Shown here: positions 1-13,800 of the stretch, in pieces
Layout of the letters: each line of letters begins with the position of its first letter
Position numbering within the stretch: the first letter of the stretch is position 1
Origin: Amphimedon queenslandica
Lineage: Eukaryota > Porifera > Demospongiae > Haplosclerida > Niphatidae
Direction: 5' to 3'
DNA length: 64,000 nt
Assembly: GCF_000090795.2 (NCBI RefSeq)
Contig: NW_003546272.1
Coordinates: 408,142 to 472,141 of the forward strand
Made by a program: the position numbers and the translations under genes
Notes under the pieces: model-generated
What the model was told of the DNA's origin: nothing
Databases searched by the model: none
The model's input: only the letters and a program-made list of their open reading frames with translations

Positions 1-294
1 GTATACTATTAGTGTATGATTAGTATACTATTAGTGTGCATCAATATATGGTGTATAATTGTGACCTTAAGCTGCTATACTCTGGAATGTGTGTAGTCAT
101 TATTTGGATGACAGATTATTAGTGTCACTGAGTCAGTGTGTACGTATGTACTAGTTTGTGTATATGTACATGTACATGTAATTGAAACTACCCACAAACA
201 TCATCAGGATTACTATGATTTCACATATCACTTTCATACGCTACATTTTCAGGAGCACGTGTTATTTAAAATATCCTTCTATTGCCTTGTATAG

Positions 295-1830
295 GTACCG
301 TATTAATTCGCATCCTGTTGAATTCATTACCGATAATAATGTCTCTACTTATTGGGAGTCCAGTAATTCATCAGTCACTGTCTCTCTTGGGCTAGCAACA
401 GTCACGAGTCTCTCTAAGATTTTTCTTGATTTTAGAGACTTTTCTCCAGCTGCTCTTCGCCTCCAGTACCTCATGGAGCCCACTAAAGTGTGGAATGATA
501 TTCAGTTTTATGCAAGGGACTGTAGTACCAGTTTTGGACAAGAAGAAAGTAACAGGTATTAAAAAACATTACAAGACAAAACAAATATTTGAAGGTTTTT
601 TCCAAGAATGAGTAAATTTATGAAAAAAATGTCTTGAATGTTGTAACTTTCTTGTGAAGATTATAATAATACCCATAACACAAATTAAATTCCATTATTA
701 CGGTTACAACAGCTCAACAAATTGCTATGTGCATGCTTGAGTGTGTGTGTGCATTTGCTAGCAATGCAAATAGTCATTTTCCATTTTTGTATGTGATACA
801 ATAAGACAGGGATTCACATGATCCTGATATGGGATGAACAATGTTATTCTTCACACATCTAATTGTATTCAATTGTTGTGAATTTGATTACTAGCGATAA
901 TAAATTTTGTTTTTCTTATTATTTTTTGTTATAACTAATTATCATTGACAGTGAATAAACTTGTATAATTATTATAATTAATGACTGTGTTTATAAACCA
1001 AGTATTATTATTGCGTGAGGTATTTGTTATTTTTTTTATCTTGTAGTGTTAACAGCATCAGTTCAGTGATCTGTCAGGCAATATCATCCAATGATACAAG
1101 TCTAGCGTTTTATGTGAGTCAATTACATGTACATGTATGATTATTTCAATTAATAATTGTTGTGCTAAAAAAATTTATATTCTTAAGAAGTAATTTTTTA
1201 GCATGATAATGGTTCAAATTTATACACATGAGCCAAACAAAATTGTAATTCTTTACTATACTCACAAATCTTTGTCCTGAAATGTGTTAGCTGGTATAAT
1301 CTCAGCTGTCGTGGAGTATTTTGTTTTGACAATTTAATCTAATATTCCACAGTGTGTCACAATTTTAATGAGTAGCAGTTATTTCATGTACACTTACATA
1401 TCATAACACTATTTGCTATATATGGCTGTGAAATTATGTACAAAAAATCATTTACATCTTCTGATACATATTGTATCAGTATGACTTTCCACTATGTGAG
1501 AGGTTTGACCCACTCAAAAGTCTTGATATTTGAAACCATTACAGAAATTGAAAATCCTTTCCTACCTATTTTTAAAAATTCAATAATATTTATATCTTTT
1601 AATTATTATTTTGTATTGTATGTATAATAAATATTTTCACGTGGTTTCATATATCATTGTAATCCTAAAGGTAACTGCTAATGGACGTGACAATTTTTCA
1701 GCCGAGAGTTTAAGTTCCACTTTTAATGCATCACAAATTCGCCTAGTCATTCAAAGTACCTCAATGGAGATGATACGTTTGGAAAGAGTACAAGTTTGTA
1801 GCAACTTTGAAACAAATCTGAATACATTAC
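295..1830 (+). other. Laminin N-terminal-like domain split over three exons
   Basis: Exon 295-555 encodes HPVEFITDNNVSTYWES, which is the Trp-containing strand of laminin-N/usherin domains, followed by an LDFRDFSP...LQYLMEP segment. Exon 1047-1113 supplies a Cys-containing strand ending in SLAFY. The first 150 bases of the giant exon continue with VTANGRDNFSAESL and a RLVIQSTSM...VQVCSNF ending. All three joins keep phase (2, 0). In known proteins such domains mediate polymerisation or matrix contacts. Here it forms the distal end of a membrane protein, unless further N-terminal exons precede the window. Confidence 0.7.
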
Positions 1831-4800
1831 CTTCTTGTATGGCTCTCATTAGCAGTAGTTCCTCTTATTCATTCGATGCAACTAGATCTAGCAGTGATGT
1901 CTTGTTTACCATGGAATCTGTTGATTCAGCAACTGAAACACTTGCACTTGATTCTTCGATGATCATTTCGTCTGTTCGCTCGTCTTCATTTTTAAACCTC
2001 GTCTCATCCAGTGAGTCTCTTGTTATAAGCACATCTGGAGCTGAATCAATATTCCCTTCATCAACACAATCAGTTATGAACATTGAAGATATAAGCTCTT
2101 CCCCGTTTGCCTTAACCACATCAAATGTAGTGCTCACACAGTCTTCTTCACTAGAGCAAGCTGCTATATCTTCTAGCGACTTATTAATGTCAGAGTCTAA
2201 CGTTATGATCACTTCATCTGAGACTTTTGTATTTTTATCTTCTGTTGATGTTGCTCCTTCTAGTCAGTCATCAACGAGTTCTCTGGTTTTGGAATCGACT
2301 CAAGAGTTAGTCTCTCAGTCTCCTTCTGTGGAGGCTGCTACTACTCCTTCTCTTTTTTTTTCTACTGAGTTAACTGCTTCTTTGTCTCTTTCAGGGTCTA
2401 TAATGATTCCATCTCCATCTCCTTCAGAAGATGTAGCAATAGAATCTTCTCTAAGTCTTGCTTCCTCAATAGTTTTAATGACATCATCTATTGAGACAGG
2501 AGTGGCTTCAGACATCCTGTCTGTTTCTGACATGCTGTCTTTTAACTTTACATCTGCAATAGTCTCATCAGAACTTCTTTTATCCTCTAGTGATGATTTG
2601 ATAGTGTCTCCATCTCCTTCAAGGGTCATTACAACAAGTGAAGTGGTACTAACATCTTCAGATGTTTCTTTATCTTCTTCAGATAATGACATGAACTTCG
2701 TCTCAGTTTTTATTAGTTTTTTAGCTTCTTCTACAGAAGTTTCTTCATCTGTTTTTGACATAACATCTTCTTCTGTAGTTCCTTCTTCGTTCGTAACTCT
2801 GACACAATTTCCCAGTTCATCTTCAACTCTAGAAATGACATCATTTTTGGACACTGAAGGATTTGGTATGGCAACAATTTCAGAGCAAACCTCAACACTG
2901 CAGCTACCAACCATTGAAGCAACCTCAAGTGGAGAAATACCATCATCAACCATTGAGGTATCTTCAACTGAAGATATAGAACTATCGCCATCATTAAGCA
3001 TTGAAGCAACATCATCGTCTAATGAAGGAATAGAACTAACACCATCTTTAACCATTCAGCTAACAAGCATTGAAGCAACATCAAGTGAAGGCATTGAAGA
3101 AACTCCATCCTTAAGCATTGAAGCATCTTCAATAGAGTTGACGTCATCTTTGAGCATTGAAGCAACCTCAAGTGAAGGCATTGAAGAAACTCCATCCTTA
3201 AGCATTGAAGCATTTTCAATAGAGTTGACGTCATCTTTGAGCATTGAAGCAACCTCAAGTGAAGGCATTGAACTAACAATTGAGGTATCCTCAACACAAG
3301 AGATAGAATTCACATCGTCTTTTGACATTGTAGCAACCTCATCTGAAAGTATAAAACTAACACAATCTTTAAGCATTGAAGCAACCTCAACTGAAAACCT
3401 AGCCTCACCTTCAATTTTTGAAGTTTCTTCATCAGAGGAAATAGAAGCTACACTATCTTTTACTATTGAAGTATCTTCATCTCTAGAGATTGAGTCCACA
3501 TCACCTTCAATCATTGAAGTTTCTTCATCTCCAGAAATTGAGCCCACATCATCTTCAATCACTGAAGTATCTTCATCTCCAGAAATTGAGCCCACATCAT
3601 CTTTAATCATTGAAGAATCTTCGTCTTTAGAGATTGAGCCCTCATCATCTTTAATCCTCACTGAAGTATCTTCGTCTCCAGAAATTGAGCCCACATCATC
3701 TTCAATCATTGAAGTTTCTTCATCTCCTGAGATTGAGCCCACATCATCTTTAATCATTGAAGAATCTTCGTCTTTAGAGATTGAGCCCACATCATCTTTA
3801 ATCCTCACTGAAGTATCTTCATCTCCAGAGATTGAGCCCACATCATCTTCAATCATTGAAGTATCTTCATCTCCAGAGATTGAGCCCACGTCATCTTCAA
3901 TCACTGAAGTTTCTTCATCTCCAGAGATTGAACCCACATCATCTTTAATCATTGAAGAATCTTCGTCTTTAGAGATTGAGCCCACGTCATCTTTAATCCT
4001 CACTGAAGTATCTTCATCTCTAGAGATTGAGCCCACATCATCTTTAATCATTGAAGAATCTTCGTCTTTAGAGATTGAGCCCACATCATCTTTAATCCTC
4101 ACTGGAGTATCTTCATCTCTAGAGATTGAGCCCACATCATCTTCAATCATTGAAGTATCTTCATCTCCAGAGATTGAGCCCACATCATCTTTAATCATTG
4201 AAGAATCTTCGTCTTTAGAGATTGAGCCCACATCATCTTTAATCCTCACTGAAGTATCTTCGTCTCCAGAAATTGAGCCCACATCATCTTCAATCATTGA
4301 AGTATCTTCATCTCCAGAGATTGAACCTACATCATCTTTAATCCTCACTGAAGTATCTTCATCTCCAGAGATTGAGCCCACATCATCTTTAATCATTGAA
4401 GTATCTTCATCTCCAGAAATTGAACCCACATCATCTTTAATCATTGAAGAATCTTCGTCTTTAGAGATTGAGCCCACATCATCTTTAATCCTCACTGAAG
4501 TATCTTCATCTCCAGAAATTGAGCCCACATCATCTTTAATCATTGAAGTATCTTCATCTCCAGAAATTGAACCTACATCATCTTTAATCCTCACTGAAGT
4601 ATCTTCATCTCCAGAGATTGAGCCCACATCATCTTCAATCATTGAAGTATCTTCATCTCCAGAAATTGAGCCCACATCATCTTCAATCATTGAAGTATCT
4701 TCATCTCCAGAAATTGAACCCACATCATCTTCAATCATTGAAGAATCTTCATCTCCAGAAATTGGGCCCACATCATCTTTAATCACTGAAGTATCTTCAT

Positions 4801-7800
4801 CTCCAGAAATTGGGCCCACGTCATCTTTTATCATTGAGGTATCTTCAACTGAGGTAATACAGTCATCATCTATTGAAGTATCTTCGTCTGAAGAGATTGA
4901 GCCAACACCATCTCCAACCATTGCCATATCTTCATCTGAAGAGATAGAACCAACAACATCTTTAGTCCTCTCACCCTCTCCCTCTTCTACTTTTAGTTTC
5001 ATATCAGTTTCAGTTACTCCCACTGTCACTATAAATGAAGGATTTGGAGTTATATTGGAAGAGCCTCAAAAAATTGAGAGCAATGACAATTTGATGTATA
5101 ATTTTAGCTTTGGTTTATTTGGCATTAAACTAGCAGGTGAAGATGCTTCTTCCATTACAGTTCAAATTGGCAATTTCTCAGTACAAGAATCCTTCACTCA
5201 AAGCCTTCAGACAATTAAAAGTATTACTGGTGCTCTTTCTACTCATAGCCTCTGGCCAGACCAACCGTTATTGACAGTGTTGGTACAAGCACGGGACATG
5301 TTTGATAACACATTAGTAGGAACATTTTCCCCTCTCATCATTACAGCAGAGCACAGTACTTTAGGATTGATGGAATTTTATGAGTGTGAATCATTGCCAG
5401 TGGTTTCTAGTGGTACCTGTACTGCAATGATTGGCATTGATGATGATTGGTTTATTAGCAATGAGATCTCTTTTGTTACTTTTACCATTGAAATCAATGA
5501 GACTATTTTTACTATAGGCTCAGTTGAACTACACTCACCTCCTTCAATTAGTTTAACAAATAGTTTATACATTCAGCTACCTCAGACTCCTCTAATGCCT
5601 GGCGGGTCTGCTTCACTCTTCATCAAATCATCTTACAACTATTCAATATTTGGCTTTAATATTGACTGTAGACTTGAAGGAGGAGGAGAAGGAGAGAATG
5701 CTGCATTTATCTCACCTCGTTCACCACAAGAGTACAGTCTATTGTATGAATACTATCAAGACCAGAGGGATAGGATAGCATTAAGCGGATTCAGAAATAG
5801 AAACCAGTTCAGTACTGCCCTGGTCAATAGGACACTAGGAGATCAGACATTAGTTACTTTCAATCTTTCAAATATTTCTGAGAATTATGATATTAGCTGT
5901 TATAGTAAAGGATTGAGCCTTACTACCAGACTTGTATTAGTCCCAGTACAAGCAAGTACTAGACTACCTGTACTGATGATATCAAGGGATGGCAATGCAA
6001 GTGAAGTAGGAGAAATATTACATCAAGAGAAGAGAGTTGCTGCAATACTTCCTTATGCACACCACAACACCTTCCTTAACATAGCAACTGTCAATGGATC
6101 TAGACAGGATCTAGGAGCAATAAAAGCAATAGCTTTGTACAATGATGGAACCTTTGATGAAACAAGCAGTCTCGCCTGCACTAGCTTGGATAAGGATGCC
6201 ATCCAAGTTGAGAGTGATTGCTCTAACATTTATTTTAACGGCTCGGAGACGGATGGTATTGATGCTAATATTACAGTGCGGCATGCTGCCCTCAATGATT
6301 ATTCTTCACTGCTGGTAAGAGTTTGGATATTGAGGCAAAACACAATTGCAATTAGTTTAAAAGATTCTGTGCTTAACGCAACAGGGACTTGCAATAACAG
6401 CACCTTTTATCAGACTAGTGAAGTTAGTCTGCAAGGGATTATTAGACACAATGCACAAATGCACACTGTCGTAGTAACTCCTGTACTAAAGCACTTACTA
6501 ACAACTGTTAATGCTAGTATTGCAATAGTGGATGATACACGTGTAGTTGGTCAAAGCCCAGGGACTACTGGTCTGTGTCTTGGTAGCAGTTGTACAAATG
6601 TAACTGTTTCTAATGAGTTTGCTTCTCCTTTGTATCTCAGCCTTTTCCCTTTCTCAAGTCTCACAATTAATCTAGATAGTCTTAGCATTGATCCAGAACA
6701 GGCTCAAATTGGTTTGATCAGCGTAGGCCAAGAGTTCCATTATCGGTCTCAACCAGTTTTCATAAACACTTTACTAGTGTATGAGGATGATAGTGCAATA
6801 GACATTGACACTAGCAGTGAATTGTATCTAAGTGTAAGTGATAATCAAATATATGATAGATTATACTTTATACAAGATGGAGATGATGAAACCATGCCTG
6901 TAATTGGAGGAACATGGAGCCAATGCAGCGAGACTGTTTCTGGTTCCGTAGCTATTAATATCAGTCTTTACTCACCACTTAGCATATTAATTGATGCAAT
7001 CACATTAACTATGGCACCAAGGAATGATCCATTAGTAGTGTTAGGCTATGCTCAGTCAGACTCACTGCTCACTCTCATTGCTGAGTATGAGGATCCTGAC
7101 TATGATGGACCAATCACTAGTAATGCTACTTATAATGTAACGGTCAATGATACTTCAGTCCTTACTTTTAGTACTGACGCTAATGGGAGCATCACTCTAT
7201 ATCCAGTCCAGCAAGGATATGCTATTGTACAGGTCTATGTGTTTGAGTATGATCTTAGCTCCAGCATTAATGTTACTGTTCTAGAAAGTGAGCCACAAAT
7301 CAGGTTTTTACTAAACACTAATTCATCAGAAATGCCTGTTAATACTATACAGCACATTGCTAACACCCAGCACTATCAGGAAGTGAGGGCTGAAGCAATC
7401 TTAAACATATTTCTGACTAATACAACTCAGATAGTCACTAATGCAATCTTTACTAGTGGCAATGATTCTATACTCCAGCTTAATGGAAACACAGTTTCTG
7501 TTAATGGAGTCTTAAGCATTGATCAAAATGTAAATATCACAGCTACCTTAAATGGAGGAGAGAGTAACATTACTGCCATTGCTTCATTAGGCATTAGCAC
7601 TGATTCCTGTGATGTCACTGGTGTACAAATTGATTTTCCTAATGAATTTATTGACTTTCCTGGTATGGAGAGGATAGCTAATTGTAGGGTAATGCTGTGC
7701 AATGGATCGCTCATTGAGAAAGCTTTTAATAGTCAAACCGGTGATCCTCTCTATGGCAATGAATTTGTAAGCATTGGCATAAGTGATTCTAATGCAGCCA

Positions 7801-10800
7801 TTGTGATGAATAATACTAGTATAATAAAACTAGTTGGAACAGCAGTAGAACCTGTATCAGTATACTGCACCAGTGGAAATTTTAGGAACACAGTGTCTGT
7901 GATATTCAATACACTACCAAATGAAGGAGAGGTTGACCTTGGTACCAATGATGGCCTTCCTTTTACAACCACTGATGAGTCTGAAGTAATGATACCAGTC
8001 ACCATAGGAGCTGGTGTTTATAAGATTGGTGCTGTAGAGATTAACATACAATATGATCCAGAGACTGCTCTCTTCCTCACTGCAAGCCAAGGCATGGATT
8101 GGTCCAATGGGTCTCTTTCTGTTGCTGAAGTGAGCACCAACAGCCTAAGACTTGGAGGTGTCTTGAACAATGGTGTACGAGACTCCACACTACATCTTGC
8201 TAATGTGTACTTTAAAATGCTAGAGGGTGCGAGCAATAATGTAACTATACTCAGAGCAACACCAGTGCTATTGGCTGTAGGTAATCTCTCCCTGACTAAT
8301 GTCACTCCAGGCAATCCCCAGGCAAACACACTCTCAGTTACTCTACCTAACAGCAGGAGCAGACGTGATTTAAGGAGAGCCAAGCGCCAAGTAAGTACCT
8401 CTTGCCCTCCATATCCAGTGGGCGACATTAACGCCGACTGTTGTGTCGATCAGAGAGATGTCTATTACTTTCAAGAGTACAATCTAGCCAGTATTCACAA
8501 CTTCACTGGCTCAGAGGAAGCCAGCTTGATCAATCAGACTATAGAAGACAATGGCATTGTGGTTGATGTGGATGGAGACGGTTTTGTGACTCTTGACGAT
8601 ATTGTCACAGTAGAGCAAGTCAGTAGTGGGCTTGTGTACAATATGTCTGCCTCTTATGACCTTTCCTGTGATTGTAGCTTTGTTATAAACATCAGTATAT
8701 CCACTGTTAATGGATTGCAAGTCGAGACAGAGAGTTTACACGTATTTGTACACTTGGCACACAATCAGAGTCAGTTTATTGAACAAGTGAATGATATCCA
8801 GTTCTCTTATGGCAGTCTTCATCAAGTCTTTGAGGATAATAATGGTCTGTATACGGCCGTCCTTCGTGCTAATCTGAGCACTTCTGGTGATACAACTGCA
8901 CTCTATCAAGTTAGAGGAGTCTCAAGCTTCTCCGTGCCTGATGTAGGATTGTCATTCATTCAAGCAGTGGCTGACAACAATGGGGAGATAAGTAAATCGA
9001 GAGTATCAGGTTTATTTGGAAGCACTCCTCTTTCTGGAGATAGGGAAGGCCCATTCATCATTGATATCAATGCTACAGACAGTCAAATCATATCACTGAC
9101 ATTGGATGACCTAATGCCTCATATTATAATAAATCCAACTTGTATTAATATTCCTCCTACTACATTGCCTTCTTTACCATTGCTGCTACAAGTCAATAGA
9201 GACGAGTACTTTGTTGGTAATGTAACACAACTTAATCAAACATATTATGAAGGTAGAGTGTTGATTCTTAGCAACAATGGGTCATCAATGGGTGGATCTG
9301 TCACTGCTAGTGTTGAGTCTCTTCAAACATCTCTTTCAGTCTCTCGTTCACTCTCTCAAGTTAATTCTCTCCGTCATCCAATAGCTTCATTTGATGAGTA
9401 TTCTAAAATATTGACTACCACAATACAAGCCTTTAATAATATTGACTATGCATTCAATATACAATCAAGTACCATCAATATCAGTATAGTGACTCAATCT
9501 AATGATGCTATTGCTAACACTCTGTGCATCCCTAACAGTGAGTCTGGTGTATGTCAAAGCTCCTTTAATCTTAGTTCTTATGATTTCAGTCAGTTGACAG
9601 TGACATTCAGTTTAATAGGTAATGAAGGTAACGTTGTAGAGTCATCAATGGTAACTGTTAATGTTAGTTCTAAGCTGTCGTTTCAAGGAGACGGTGTGAG
9701 TATCCTTCTTCCTTCCTATACTCTTAAGCCAGGGTCATCCTTTGACATTGAAGTATACTCAAACACGACATATCCACTCATCTCTTTCCTTTTCAACTTT
9801 ACCCTCTCTGCAAGGATCAGTCTCACAAGCACTCACTCTCCTGACAAACTGTGGGGCGTGTACTGTACACAGAGTTTATCGTGTGTTGGTTATAGAACAA
9901 ACTTTCAGAGTCTGTCGGTATCTCAACTCTCTTCACCAGAGCACCTCTTCACTGCTAGCCTATACATACCTGAGGATTATACCGAGTCTAGTGTGAAGGT
10001 ATCTGCCAGTATACGTGAAATGAACAACCTGTTCTATCAGCCAGTATCTTTTACTGGTATAATGATAGTCAATGCTAGTGGTAGTGGGCATCTCAATGAA
10101 GCTACTGTTAGCATAGATCCTAGTAATGACCTCATTGCTTTGTATGCTCATGCTCCACAGACTGAGCTTGTGAACACAGCAGTGCTGAATGAAGGGTTGG
10201 TCACTATCCCTATCAGCGTATCAGGACTATATGAGAATAATACTATAGCTAGTATATCAGGATATTCTTGTCAGCTCAGTGATAGTGAAGTCTCTCTTCA
10301 TATTAATAGTGATTGTAGTGCAGTATTTGTGAATGGATCAGAAACTAAAGGAGCCGACAATGTCATACTGACCATAACACTGGAATCTGTTACTACTAGT
10401 ATAGGCTTTAAGGTCTGGTTTCCAAGTTTACCTGCTCAACTCCAGTTAGGTAGTAATGTATTAAAAGCTATAGATGGGGCAATAGATGCTACCTCTTGTG
10501 GTGCTCAGCTCTACCAATCAACTACAATAACAGCAATCTCAAACCTCACCACTGGAACAGAATCTCTGATAAACGTTGATTTATCTCAATACGTATTGAA
10601 TAGAATCAGATTCACACCAGCTGGATCAATAGAGCTAAACGAAACCAGTAGAATGATACAAGGTATCAGTCCAGCAACAGTTACATTATACCCTACACTC
10701 AATGGCTTATTTGATAATGTTACATTTCAAGTGTCTCAGGAAAGAGTGTCGATTCATTACCTTTACACTATAATACTGAGTAGTATTAGTCTCAGGGTGA

Positions 10801-13800
10801 GCGATGACAGTAGCAGTAGTGGAGAGTACAATTTCTATCTCTCGTTATCATCTTCTTTTCAATATGTTAATGATACTGGTGTCTCAGTCACGCTAGCTGT
10901 CTTCAGTGATGGCTCTACAATGCCTGTTACTGATCTTGTATCAGTTAGTTCTTCTAATAAAGATATACTCTATTCTACTGATAATGAATTGTTCACAGCA
11001 GTCTCTAATGGAAGTACTACCATCAGTACTGAATGGTATAATCCAAGCCCAGCTAATTGTACCCCAACCGTCTCATGTTTAAGGACTAGTTATGATGACG
11101 TCTCTCTCTCACTGTCTCTGCCTACTGAGCTCATAGTGATGGCATCAAGTGTTCAATTGACTGCTTGTGAGGCCATTGCTCAGCTATTACCATCAATACC
11201 ACTTCAAGTTGAGTTATATGCATTATTAGTGTATCCTAATGGTGATGAAGTGAACGTCACAGAATACGTTAGCATCAATGATACAGTAAGAGGAGGAGAT
11301 GATGATAGTGTTATTGCATTGAATGCAAATACACTAAATAATCAATCAACGACACTGCTCTTTAGCTATACAGGATCTGGTGTTACTTTAATGAAAACTA
11401 TAAGCATTGAAGTAGTTAGCATCAATACTTTTGCTAGTAATCTCTCTCTGCTCTCAGTTCCAGGCAATAATCCTATCACTACATTCAATAGTATAGAAGG
11501 AACAAATATCTATCAGCAAGCTCAACTAGTAGGTAACATTGCATTCAGTAATGGCATGGTAATGTCTTTATCAAACCTCCCTTCTTCAATGTATAGTATT
11601 AATCAATCTTCTGATGCTATCTCTATCAATAACATGTCAGTAATAATACAATCTCCACCTAACACTCAAACTAATGTCACTATTAACTTGATGCTAATAG
11701 GATGTAATGATGTAGTTGCATCAATTGAAGTGACTATTAATCCACCCACTGATAATAATAATGTTATAAGTGTGAACAGTGTTAGTATTACCACACCACT
11801 GATTGGTAGGGAAGGAGATGCAGTAGAATTAGACGTTTCCTTAAACCTGAATGGAGGAGTTATATATTCACTGAGAGACTTTGCTTCTAATGCAAGAGCA
11901 AATATAACAGATATAGTATCATTCACAACCACTGCCAATGAGTACATTAGAATTACCCCATCCACAGCTACATGCATACTTTACAGACAATCAAGCTGCT
12001 CTAATGTTACTATTACAATCGCAATCACCAGTGGTACCTTTAGTAATGATGTTAGTGCATCAGTAGTGATTCTACCTGGATCACTAGAGATAGGATTGAA
12101 AGGACCAGTTAGTACCATTAACACTAATAGACTCATCTCTCTACCACTGTCCCTCAATACTCATACTTACACTGTCAGTGGGATTGAAGGATCACTGATG
12201 TATAACAGTAGCCTCTTACAAGTAGTTAATGTAACTGTGGAGGATACACAATGGCCTGGAGGTGTCATGTTTTACAATACAGAGTCAATCAATGATAGAT
12301 CGGTACTGATATTCAGTGGATTAGCATTCAATGGCGGAGTAACTGGTGACAATGTACACTTCGCTAATGTTAACCTCATGACTAAAAGTGAGGGAAGCAC
12401 TGAATTATATGCTTATTTGACTAATCTCATACAATACGAGTCAAACAGCATCCCTATTAATGAGTTGGTTAGTACAAGCAGTCGCATTACACTATCAATC
12501 TCTGATAATGATGTGTGTAATGAACCTAATTATCAATCCAACCCTCTACCAATCACTTCAAACTGCTCCTCTAATACTTTACAACTAGCAAGTGGTGAGT
12601 CCTCCATTACTTGTCCTGTTAGTCTCAATACTACCACAGAGACTCTGTATAGTCTGCTCCAGACTAGTGGAGATAGTTCTGTGGATGTGAATTTGAATGG
12701 AGTCAGTGACTTGCTCGATCCACTGTATGTCACACAAGTCTCTACTGGTCTTCTTTATCTCCTCAATACATACCCTGTACTGGCTAATTCCACTCGTGAT
12801 GCTAATGGTAATTATTGTAACGTGACCATCTCCTCTAAACTGATTGGAAGAGACGGCCGTCCACCGACTGACTCGTCTCTTTATTATCTTCTCAATATAC
12901 AAAGTAGCTACTCATTTGATCAGTTGTTCAATGCTAGTCTCATATCTAGCAATGATAGCAATGTGCTGCTCATTCCTAGCACATATGATGAGGAGACTGG
13001 TGAGTTTACTTCATCATTGAGCACAATGTTAACAGAAATACCAGGAGGAACAGTATCAGTCTCACTTATACAGTCAACGCAAGTGGACGGCAGTGAGTAT
13101 TCACCAGCTAGAGTGTTACTAATGAATAAAAGAGATGGAACAACGATGATTCAAGAATCACTTAGTATAAATACAGCTGATATTATTGTACGTCAGAATC
13201 CTCCTTATGCTCCACTGGTAACCTTTAATGATGACATAATATGCCCACCATTGCCTCTACCTCCTACTCTTTTTGAGGTCTTCTTTGACGTTGAGCCCAG
13301 TAGTAGATCATTTAGTTTTAGAATAGAGGAAAGCAGTGACTTTGGTAGCATATTCCTATATAATTGTAGTTTAATAGAGAATGTCACCTGTCTAATGAGT
13401 TTTAGGAATCACACTAATTTCAATGTCTCTGACTCATTTAACATTAGTGGAACCAGATACATCAATGTGACTGTTGCTGGTTTAAAGCCATATACTAACT
13501 ATACATTCTACTTACTCAATACTAACAACCAAACAATCACTCTCAATGAGACCATAACAACAGCTGAAGCTCAACCTGAAGGATTTAATAGTCTCATGGT
13601 TCTGGATAGAGGTCCTACTAGTATTACAATAAAATGGGAATTACCAACTGAACCCAATGGACTCCTAGAACGTACTGAAGTATTAACTAATTCAATGACT
13701 GAAGGAGCAAGAAGGAAAAGAGAATTAAGTGGTCTTAAAATGTTACTAGTTGAAGAAACACAATACATAATCACTAATTTAAGCATTGCTACAGTATACA

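Noticed and set aside
1611-1670. ATG and hydrophobic leader as a signal peptide for the giant exon
   Set aside because: An acceptor at 1670/1671 joins in phase to two upstream exons that complete a laminin-N domain. Kept only as an alternative.
3056-5029. 657-codon open frame on the minus strand across the minisatellite
   Set aside because: Antisense shadow of the Ser/Thr/Glu-coding repeat. The repeated unit happens to lack stops in that frame, and there are no splice sites or domains.
8018-8428. 136-codon minus-strand frame inside the giant exon
   Set aside because: Antisense of the cohesin-like region; composition effect only.
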